From contig JAZLBL010000057.1 of assembly GCA_045613685.1 (NCBI GenBank), positions 1 through 5,993 of the forward strand: a stretch of 5,993 bases of DNA, given 5' to 3'. The position numbers and the translations under genes are program-made. Under the pieces are notes generated by a model. The model was not told where the DNA came from. It ran no database searches and saw nothing but the letters and a program-made list of their open reading frames with translations. Shown here one piece after another: positions 1 to 5,159 of the stretch; position 1 is the first letter of the stretch; each line of letters starts with the position of its first letter. Source of the DNA: Fimenecus sp045613685 (GTDB lineage: Bacteria > Bacillota > Clostridia > Oscillospirales > Acutalibacteraceae).

Positions 1-1
1 T

Positions 2-1057
2 GCAAAAGTTGTTAATGCCCCCGTACTCTTACATATAAGCACTGTAAAAGGTAAGGGTTATGACTTCGCAGAGAAATCACCAAGTATTTATCATGGTATT
101 TCAAAATTTGATATTGAAACCGGTGAACCTAAATCAAGTGGCACAAACTTCTCTGCTGAATTTGGTGAGAATTTGTGTTATCTTGCTGAGAAAAACAAAA
201 ATATTTGTGCGATTACTGCTGCAATGTCACTAGGCACTGGACTTAAAGATTTTTCAGAAAAATATCCTGGAAGATTTTATGATGTAGGAATTGCAGAAGA
301 ACACGCAATAACATTCGCCTCAGGTCTTGCAAAAGGTGGAATGGTGCCTGTCGTAGCGCTTTATTCTTCATTTGTTCAACGAGCTTATGACCAATTAGTA
401 CATGATGGTACACTTCAAAGACAAAAGTTGATTTTAGCAGTTGACCGTGCAGGTTTTGTTGGTGAAGACGGTGTCACTCATCAAGGTCTATTAGATGTAC
501 CATTATTAAACAGCATACCAGACATCACAATTTATTCACCCTTTACTTATGAAAGAATGAAATATGATTTTATAAATGCAATAGATAATGCAAATAATTT
601 GACAGTTATTCGTTATCCAAGAGGTTGTGAATCTGTTTTACCAGATGGCTATAAAATAACAGAAAATGATTTTGATGTTTTTGGTAATGGCAAAATTTTA
701 TTAGTTTCTTATGGTAGAGTGACTGCTGAAATATTAAAAGCCGTTGAAATATTAAAAGATAAAAATATTGAAGTTAGTTGTATTGTTTTAAATAAAATCA
801 AACCAATTCCAAAAGAAGTTATAAAAATTGCAAGAGATTTTGAAAAGATATATTTCTACGAAGAATCAGAAAAATCAGGCGGTATTGGACAGTCATTTGC
901 GCAAATGTTGTTTTCTGTTTGTTTTAAAGGTGACTATGAGCATATTGCTGTTGAAGATGAATTTGTTGCTCATGCATCAGTTGGTTCTTTGATGAAAAAA
1001 TATGGTTTTGATGCTGAAAGCATTGTTGAAAATATAATGGAGATAACAAATGGCTGA
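2..1057 (+). CDS. dxs: 1-deoxy-D-xylulose-5-phosphate synthase, C-terminal part (5' end outside window)
   Basis: Thiamine-diphosphate enzyme of the cytosol that condenses pyruvate and glyceraldehyde 3-phosphate to DXP, the first step of the MEP isoprenoid pathway and also a feed into thiamine and pyridoxal synthesis. The frame is open from base 2, giving 351 residues. It begins inside the N-terminal domain, whose end is marked by TVKGKGY and YHG. The central transketolase-like pyrimidine domain contains GIAEEHA with the catalytic Glu at fragment residue 99, then SSFVQR, DRAGFVGEDGVTHQG and RYPRG. These align without gaps to E. coli residues E370, R398, R420, D427, H431 and R478 (numbering from memory), so all visible active-site residues are kept. 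A transketolase C-terminal domain follows. By that alignment about 270 N-terminal residues are missing because of the window edge, not because the gene is damaged. The TTG at 173 is an internal Leu codon, not a start. The stop overlaps tlyA by 8 nt. Confidence 0.97.
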   Translation, partial: AKVVNAPVLLHISTVKGKGYDFAEKSPSIYHGISKFDIETGEPKSSGTNFSAEFGENLCYLAEKNKNICAITAAMSLGTGLKDFSEKYPGRFYDVGIAEEHAITFASGLAKGGMVPVVALYSSFVQRAYDQLVHDGTLQRQKLILAVDRAGFVGEDGVTHQGLLDVPLLNSIPDITIYSPFTYERMKYDFINAIDNANNLTVIRYPRGCESVLPDGYKITENDFDVFGNGKILLVSYGRVTAEILKAVEILKDKNIEVSCIVLNKIKPIPKEVIKIARDFEKIYFYEESEKSGGIGQSFAQMLFSVCFKGDYEHIAVEDEFVAHASVGSLMKKYGFDAESIVENIMEITNG

Positions 1058-1865
1058 TAAAAAAAGACTTGATACTGTTTTAGTTGAATTAGGCTTTGCT
1101 GAAACGCGTTCAAAAGCTACTGCTTTAATTATGTCAGGCGAAGTATTCGTTAATGGACAAAAAGAGACCAAAGCAGGGTATTCTGTAAAAGAATCTGACA
1201 AAATTGAATTTAAAGGGAAAAAAATGCCTTTTGTAAGTCGTGGTGGATACAAACTTGAAAAGGCAATGAAGATGTTTCCTATAAAACTTGATGGTTGCAT
1301 CTGCATGGATATTGGTGCATCAACTGGTGGCTTTACTGATTGTATGCTTCAATGTGGTGCAAGCAAAGTTTATGCTATTGACGTGGGATACGGTCAACTC
1401 GCTTGGAAACTTAGAACTGACGAGCGGGTTGTAAATCTTGAAAGAACCAATTTCAGATATTTAACAAAAGAGATAGTTTCTGATGACATTGATTTTGCAA
1501 GTATTGATGTTTCTTTTATTTCTTTAAAAAAGATTTTACCCGTTTTGTATGATTTTTTAATAGAGAACGGCAAATGCGTTGCTCTTATTAAGCCCCAGTT
1601 TGAAGCAGGCCGTGAAAAAGTGGGTAAAAAAGGTGTTGTCAGAGAACTGTCAACCCATATTGAAGTTGTAACTGAAATAGTGAATTTTGCTTTTGAAACT
1701 GGATTTTCGGTTTTAGGGCTTGATTTCTCACCAATTCGTGGTCCTGAGGGTAATATTGAATATCTTCTTTATATTTCAAAAAGTAATGAAAAACTTAATT
1801 CGATTACTAGCGAAAAAATACTCGAAATCACAGAAAGTTCACATCAAATATTGAGTGGTGATTAA
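1050..1865 (+). CDS. tlyA: TlyA family rRNA 2'-O-methyltransferase (S4 + FtsJ-like domains)
   Basis: Predicted SAM-dependent methyltransferase of 271 aa. Characterised TlyA proteins 2'-O-methylate C1920 of 23S rRNA and, in the longer type, C1409 of 16S rRNA, which affects capreomycin sensitivity; the old name 'hemolysin A' is misleading. Residues 5-60 form an S4 RNA-binding domain (KRLDTVLVELG, then SGEVFVNG). The methyltransferase domain starts at VSRGGYKLE (62-70) and has SAM motif I DIGASTGGFTD at 87-97. The probable catalytic tetrad is K68, D153 (SIDVSFIS), K181 (IKPQFE) and E237, in almost the same register as K69/D154/K182/E238 of Mycobacterium tuberculosis TlyA. The length is close to that dual-specificity enzyme, but I cannot decide the subtype. 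ATG 1050 is preceded by GGAG (1039-1042) with a 7-nt spacer inside the end of dxs, which suggests translational coupling. No frameshift or missing motif is seen. Confidence 0.95.
   Translation: MADKKRLDTVLVELGFAETRSKATALIMSGEVFVNGQKETKAGYSVKESDKIEFKGKKMPFVSRGGYKLEKAMKMFPIKLDGCICMDIGASTGGFTDCMLQCGASKVYAIDVGYGQLAWKLRTDERVVNLERTNFRYLTKEIVSDDIDFASIDVSFISLKKILPVLYDFLIENGKCVALIKPQFEAGREKVGKKGVVRELSTHIEVVTEIVNFAFETGFSVLGLDFSPIRGPEGNIEYLLYISKSNEKLNSITSEKILEITESSHQILSGD
1855..1862 (+). promoter_or_regulatory. Ribosome binding site of nadK that decides its start
   Basis: GTGGTGAT matches 7 of 8 bases of the extended Shine-Dalgarno core GAGGTGAT. It ends 4 nt before the TTG at 1867, which puts its GG core at normal distance from that codon. 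The same bases include the GTG codons at 1855 and 1858 that a longest-ORF caller would choose as starts; those have no purine-rich site upstream. The site lies over the last codons of tlyA, so nadK translation is probably coupled to tlyA termination. Confidence 0.6.
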
Positions 1866-1866
1866 T

Positions 1867-2724
1867 TTGAAAATTGGTATTGTACCAAACTTCACTAGAG
1901 AAAAAGCTCTTGAAGTAACTGTTAATATAATAGAATATCTTGCTAAACTTAATATAGAATACTATTTTGATAAAGCTGCAATTAATGATTTCAAAATTAC
2001 AATTAATAGTGAGAAATTTTTAGATAACTTATATGAAGCAGTTGATGTTATTATAGCTATTGGTGGTGACGGCTCATTTATTCATGCAGCCAAAACTGCT
2101 GCATTACATAAAAAACCTGTATTGTGTATAAATGCGGGTAATTTGGCGTTTTTAGCTGGTCTTGAAGGTAATGAGTTACAACTTATTGAAAAGCTTATTT
2201 CAGGCGATTTTACAACAGACAGACGTCTTTTGCTTGAAGTGTCTGCTAAAACTGTTGATGAATGTCAATTCATGGGATATTGCCTGAATGATGTTGTTGT
2301 TGCTCGTGGTAAAGACATCAGACTTATTGACCTTGACGTTTTTTGTGATAGTAGAAAGATTAACAGTTATAGAGCAGATGGGGTTATAATTTCAACTCCT
2401 ACTGGCTCAACTGCATATGCATGGTCAGCTGGTAGTCCTGTCATTGACCCTAATCTTCGATGCATAATGCTGACACCAATATGCACACATTCACCATTGA
2501 ATCGTTCATTAGTGTTTAATGATAAATCTTGTTTAACTGTTAAGTCATCTAATAATTCTAATCAGGAAATTTCTGTTTCAACTGATGGAGAAAAAACTGT
2601 TATATTGCCAAGTAACACAGAAATAAGCATTTCAAAATCAAATTTATATGCAGAATTTATTAGAATTAAATCAGATGAATTTTTTGATATACTCAATAGC
2701 AAATTAACTCAAAGAGGAGTTTAA
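1867..2724 (+). CDS. nadK: NAD kinase (ATP-NAD kinase family)
   Basis: Cytosolic enzyme that phosphorylates NAD+ to NADP+, the only de novo source of NADP. The first residues, MKIGIVPN, are the typical beginning of the family. GGDGSF at residues 66-71 is the conserved GGDG substrate/phosphate-binding motif, with Ser where many homologues have Thr. LNDVVVARG (141-142 = ND), DGVIISTPTGSTAYAWSAGSPVIDP (STPTGSTAY from 176) and the late STDGE (DGE 240-242) complete the family set. I chose TTG 1867 (285 aa) because it has a good Shine-Dalgarno match and gives the canonical N-terminus. GTG 1855 would add four residues, overlap tlyA by 11 nt, and lacks a ribosome binding site. The gene starts one base after the tlyA stop and ends two bases before argR. 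There is no sign of truncation. NadK also helps oxidative defence through NADPH, but no regulatory site for that is visible here. Confidence 0.96.
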   Translation: MKIGIVPNFTREKALEVTVNIIEYLAKLNIEYYFDKAAINDFKITINSEKFLDNLYEAVDVIIAIGGDGSFIHAAKTAALHKKPVLCINAGNLAFLAGLEGNELQLIEKLISGDFTTDRRLLLEVSAKTVDECQFMGYCLNDVVVARGKDIRLIDLDVFCDSRKINSYRADGVIISTPTGSTAYAWSAGSPVIDPNLRCIMLTPICTHSPLNRSLVFNDKSCLTVKSSNNSNQEISVSTDGEKTVILPSNTEISISKSNLYAEFIRIKSDEFFDILNSKLTQRGV

Positions 2725-2726
2725 AA

Positions 2727-3173
2727 ATGAAAAAATCTAGACATGAACTTATTTTGAATTTCATAAAAAATAATGCAGTTTCAACTCAAGAAGAAATTAT
2801 TAAGATGCTTGCTGATAACGGGTATAAAGTTACACAGGCAACTATTTCTCGAGACATCAAAGAATTGAAGCTAATAAAAGAGCATTTCGGTAAAAATGAG
2901 ATTAAATATACAGTAAGTAGTAAAAATGATAATTCTGATAATTTTAAAACTATTTTGACTCGTTCAGCTCTTTCTGTTGAACTTGCTATGAATATTATTG
3001 TTATCAAATGCTATGCTGGTACTGCTAATGCCGCTTGTATGGCTATTGATAATTTGAATCTTTCTGGTATTGTCGGAACAATTGCAGGGGATGACACTAT
3101 TTTTGTTGCTTGTAAGGATATGCACTATGCCACAGAAGCAATGCACTCAATTAATTTGATATTGAAAGGCTGA
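2727..3173 (+). CDS. argR: Arginine repressor ArgR
   Basis: Arginine-sensing DNA-binding regulator, in known members a hexamer that represses arginine biosynthesis and activates catabolism in response to L-arginine. The protein has 148 aa, normal for the family. Residues 1-63 form the N-terminal winged helix-turn-helix, with the recognition helix in TQATISRDIKELKL (36-49, conserved S41-R42). After a short Asn/Ser-rich linker, the C-terminal oligomerisation and arginine-binding domain runs from about 80 and has the hallmark GTIAGDDTIFV, with the arginine-contacting Asp pair at 122-123. AGAGGAG at 2713-2719 with a 7-nt spacer supports ATG 2727. It is sandwiched between nadK and recN as in many Clostridia and bacilli, so it is transcribed with genes unrelated to arginine. 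I see no clear ARG-box palindrome in the window, so its targets are presumably elsewhere. AhrC is the Bacillus name for the same family. Confidence 0.96.
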   Translation: MKKSRHELILNFIKNNAVSTQEEIIKMLADNGYKVTQATISRDIKELKLIKEHFGKNEIKYTVSSKNDNSDNFKTILTRSALSVELAMNIIVIKCYAGTANAACMAIDNLNLSGIVGTIAGDDTIFVACKDMHYATEAMHSINLILKG

Positions 3174-3178
3174 TATTT

Positions 3179-4852
3179 ATGCTTTCTAATCTTAAAATAT
3201 CAGATATTGCAATTATTAAAGAGGCTGTTATAGATTTTGATAACGGTCTTAATGTGCTGACTGGTGAGACAGGTGCAGGTAAATCAATCATCATTGACGC
3301 TATTAACGCAATTCTCGGCGAAAGAACATCTCGCGAACTTATAAGAACAGGTAGCAGTAATGCGGAAGTTTCAGCATATTTTGAAAACATAAATAATGAT
3401 GTTGTTTCAATACTTGATGAATTTGGAATTACTTGTGAAGAAGACAAGTCGTTACTTATTTCAAGAAAAATTTCACAAGATGGTAAAAATATTTGTAAAA
3501 TTAATGGTTCAAGTGTAACCGTTTCAATGCTTAAAAAGATTGGACAATCACTTATAAATGTTCACGGACAAATGGATAACCACAATCTTCTTAATGAAGA
3601 GTTGCATTATACTTACATAGACAATTTTGCTGAAAACAATGATATTCTTGAAAGATATCTTGAAGCTTATAATGATTATCAAACGCTTAAAAGACGATAC
3701 GATAATTTAATTGTAAACGAAAGTGAAAAAGCAAGAAAAATTGATTTGCTTACATATCAGATTAAAGAAATTGAAGATGCAAGCATTAAAATAGGTGAGT
3801 GGGAAGAACTTGAAAAGCGTAAAAAGATATTGCAAAATGTTGAACAACTTCTCGCACTTGTAAATAATGCTGTTGAAATAATAAACGGTAATGACAATTT
3901 TTCAGGTGTCGCAGATATGCTTAATACTGCATCAAACTCACTTGTGAAAGCATCTGCTTTTGACGAAACACTTAATAATGTTTCTGATGCAGTTGCAGAA
4001 ATGTCATATAATATTTTAGATTGTGCAAGTGAACTTAATAGTTTCTTGTATTCACTTGACGTTGATCCAAATGAACTTGATATTATTGAAGAAAGACTTG
4101 ATATTTTATTCAGATTGTCAAAGAAATATGGTCAAAACGAAACTGAAATTCTTGAATTTCTTGCCAGAGCACAAAAGGAACTTGAAGACATTACATTCTC
4201 AGATAAACTAAAAGAGCAACTTGAAGTTGAATTAAATAAAAAATATGACTTAATGGATACAGCAAGCAAAAAGTTGTCAGCAAATCGTCAAAAATATGGT
4301 GAAATTTTTATTAATCAGGTTAAAGACGAATTGTCTTTTCTTGATATGGCATCAATTTCATTTAAAATTGTTCAAAATAGAAAACAATTTGATGAAACAG
4401 GTGCAGATGAAATCTATTTTTTGATTTCTGCCAATGCTGGAGAAGAGCCAAAGCCACTTTCAAAGATTGCATCTGGTGGTGAATTATCACGAATGATGCT
4501 TGCAATAAAGAATGTGTTAGCGTCGAAAGATAATGTGCAAACGCTTATTTTTGACGAAGTTGATACAGGTGTCAGTGGTCGTGCGGCACAAAAGATTGGT
4601 ATCAAGCTTAAAGAAGTTTCTAAAAATAGGCAAGTTCTTTGTGTAACCCATTTAGCACAGATTGCTTGCTTTGCTGATAATCATTTCTTGATTTCAAAAT
4701 CAGAAAGTGATAATAAAACATATACAAAAGTCAAACCACTTAATAATGACGGCAGAATACGCGAATTAGCAAGAATTATTGGTGGAATTGAAGCAACTCA
4801 GCTTTCACTTGATGCTGCTGCTGAAATGATTGAAAATGCAAAGAAATATTAA
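3179..4852 (+). CDS. recN: DNA repair protein RecN (SMC-like ATPase)
   Basis: Cytoplasmic SMC-like ATPase that acts early at DNA double-strand breaks with RecA, holding or tethering DNA ends. The 557 aa are normal family length. The N-terminal ATPase half has Walker A GETGAGKS (29-36) and a Q-loop region LINVHGQMDNHNLL (125-138). A long central region rich in Glu and Lys, about 150-385, is the short antiparallel coiled-coil arm typical of RecN. The C-terminal half has the ABC signature SGGELSR (432-438), Walker B TLIFDEVDTG (455-464, catalytic Glu 460) and the H-loop VTHLAQIA (His 491). All ATPase elements are intact. ATG 3179 lies 5 nt after the argR stop and is preceded by AAAGG (3165-3169, spacer 9), a weaker site than those of its neighbours. 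No SOS operator has room directly upstream; expression probably comes from the operon promoter outside the window. The tyrS promoter begins one base after its stop. Confidence 0.97.
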   Translation: MLSNLKISDIAIIKEAVIDFDNGLNVLTGETGAGKSIIIDAINAILGERTSRELIRTGSSNAEVSAYFENINNDVVSILDEFGITCEEDKSLLISRKISQDGKNICKINGSSVTVSMLKKIGQSLINVHGQMDNHNLLNEELHYTYIDNFAENNDILERYLEAYNDYQTLKRRYDNLIVNESEKARKIDLLTYQIKEIEDASIKIGEWEELEKRKKILQNVEQLLALVNNAVEIINGNDNFSGVADMLNTASNSLVKASAFDETLNNVSDAVAEMSYNILDCASELNSFLYSLDVDPNELDIIEERLDILFRLSKKYGQNETEILEFLARAQKELEDITFSDKLKEQLEVELNKKYDLMDTASKKLSANRQKYGEIFINQVKDELSFLDMASISFKIVQNRKQFDETGADEIYFLISANAGEEPKPLSKIASGGELSRMMLAIKNVLASKDNVQTLIFDEVDTGVSGRAAQKIGIKLKEVSKNRQVLCVTHLAQIACFADNHFLISKSESDNKTYTKVKPLNNDGRIRELARIIGGIEATQLSLDAAAEMIENAKKY

Positions 4853-4853
4853 C

Positions 4854-4881
4854 TTGACTTTTAATTTTTATTGTGTATAAT
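4854..4881 (+). promoter_or_regulatory. Sigma-A type promoter of the tyrS leader
   Basis: The -35 hexamer TTGACT (4854-4859) and a perfect -10 hexamer TATAAT (4876-4881) are separated by 16 bp of almost pure A/T. The -35 box starts one base after the recN stop codon. The expected transcription start is near 4888, directly at the foot of the T-box Stem I, which supports the assignment. Experimental start mapping is not available here. Confidence 0.85.
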
Positions 4882-4889
4882 ATTCTCAA

Positions 4890-4989
4890 TGACTTTGAAG
4901 CGAAGAAGTAATAAGACCTTTGCAGTTACAGAGAGTGTTCGGTTGGTGTAAGAACATACGCAAAACTTATGAAATACATCGTGGAGTTG
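4890..4989 (+). promoter_or_regulatory. T-box Stem I with UAC (Tyr) specifier codon
   Basis: Hand folding gives paired blocks GACUUU (4891-4896) with GGAGUU (4983-4988, several G-U pairs), GCGA (4900-4903) with UCGU (4979-4982), AUAAG (4911-4915) with CUUAU (4966-4970), UUUGC (4919-4923) with GCAAA (4960-4964), and GUGUUC (4935-4940) with GAACAU (4952-4957) closing an 11-nt apical loop. The internal loop between the GCGA and AUAAG helices holds AGUA (4907-4910) on one side and GAAAUACA on the other. UAC at 4975-4977 pairs with the GUA anticodon of tRNA-Tyr. The lowest helix is weak and its exact register is uncertain. Confidence 0.85.
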
Positions 4990-5090
4990 CACTTTTGAAA
5001 TAGTAGTAGGAAGTGTCGGGCGTACCCGTTATAGTACAGAGTAATGTCAGTTACTCGTTGAGGCTGTATTTGTGAGAATACAGTAAACAT

Positions 5091-5119
5091 GAGGTGGTAA
5101 CACGAATTTTTTCGTCCTC
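5091..5119 (+). promoter_or_regulatory. T-box antiterminator
   Basis: GAGG (5091-5094) pairs with CCUC (5116-5119), and ACGAA (5102-5106) pairs with UUCGU (5111-5115) around a UUUU loop. This leaves the 7-nt bulge UGGUAAC (5095-5101). UGGU can pair with the ACCA end of tRNA-Tyr, whose discriminator is normally A. The usual bulge is UGGNACC, so the sixth base differs (A instead of C). The 3' strand shares 5114-5119 with the terminator, so the two structures exclude each other. Confidence 0.92.
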
Positions 5120-5147
5120 TGCATTTTGCAGGGGACTTTTATATTTT
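5114..5147 (+). terminator. Regulated intrinsic terminator of the T-box
   Basis: GTCCTCTGCA (5114-5123) and TGCAGGGGAC (5127-5136) form a 10-bp stem with one G-U pair and a 3-nt loop, followed by TTTTATATTTT (5137-5147). It forms when tRNA-Tyr is charged and the antiterminator is not stabilised. It is the only intrinsic terminator I can see between recN and tyrS, so it may also end transcripts reading through from the upstream operon. Confidence 0.93.
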
Positions 5148-5148
5148 C

Positions 5149-5154
5149 AGGAGG
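5149..5154 (+). promoter_or_regulatory. Ribosome binding site of tyrS
   Basis: AGGAGG, a perfect Shine-Dalgarno core, lies 5 nt before the ATG at 5160 and directly after the terminator U-tract. It is outside both the terminator and antiterminator helices, so control is at transcription rather than by hiding the ribosome site. Confidence 0.9.
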
Positions 5155-5159
5155 ATATT

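Larger units (their letters stand above)
4888..5147 (+). promoter_or_regulatory. T-box riboswitch leader for tyrS (tRNA-Tyr responsive)
   Basis: This cis-acting leader RNA binds tRNA-Tyr and controls transcription termination before tyrS. Seen in the sequence: a Stem I with the GAAGAAGUA element (4902-4910), AGAGAG (4930-4935) and the apical GGUUGGUG (4941-4948); a UAC specifier (4975-4977); the downstream GGAGUUGC and AGUAGG elements; hairpins at 5017-5028 (CGGG/CCCG), 5039-5056 (GAGUAA/UUACUC) and 5064-5083 (CUGUAUU/AAUACAG, Stem III); and the T-box bulge UGGUAAC in a bulged helix at 5091-5119 that competes with a terminator hairpin at 5114-5136. Established for the family: uncharged tRNA pairs its anticodon with the specifier and its NCCA end with UGGN, stabilising the antiterminator; charged tRNA leaves the terminator to form. 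Specifier, discriminator pairing and downstream gene all agree on tyrosine. The leader, with the promoter, fills the whole gap between recN and tyrS. Confidence 0.95.

Noticed and set aside
173..175. TTG at 173 as the start of a short dxs gene
   Set aside because: The same frame is open back to base 2 and encodes conserved DXP synthase sequence (KGKGY, YHG), so the gene simply runs in from outside the window.
977..1306. Minus-strand ORF over the dxs/tlyA junction
   Set aside because: It is a shadow of two well supported genes on the other strand; its low-complexity translation has no known family features.
2786..3447. Several minus-strand ORFs opposite argR and the start of recN
   Set aside because: They are short, overlap one another and intact plus-strand genes, and have no ribosome sites or motifs.
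4023..4211. Plus-strand 62-codon ORF in another frame inside recN
   Set aside because: It lies entirely within the RecN coiled-coil region, has no ribosome site, and is explained by the recN reading frame.
4889..4951. A 20-codon ORF starting at ATG 4889 in the tyrS leader, possibly a leader peptide
   Set aside because: It lies over T-box Stem I, would be essentially leaderless, has no ribosome binding site, and contains no run of Tyr codons. The T-box explains the conserved bases.
5064..5083. Perfect 7-bp hairpin considered as an independent terminator or repeat
   Set aside because: It has no U-tract and sits exactly where T-box Stem III is expected, just before the antiterminator.
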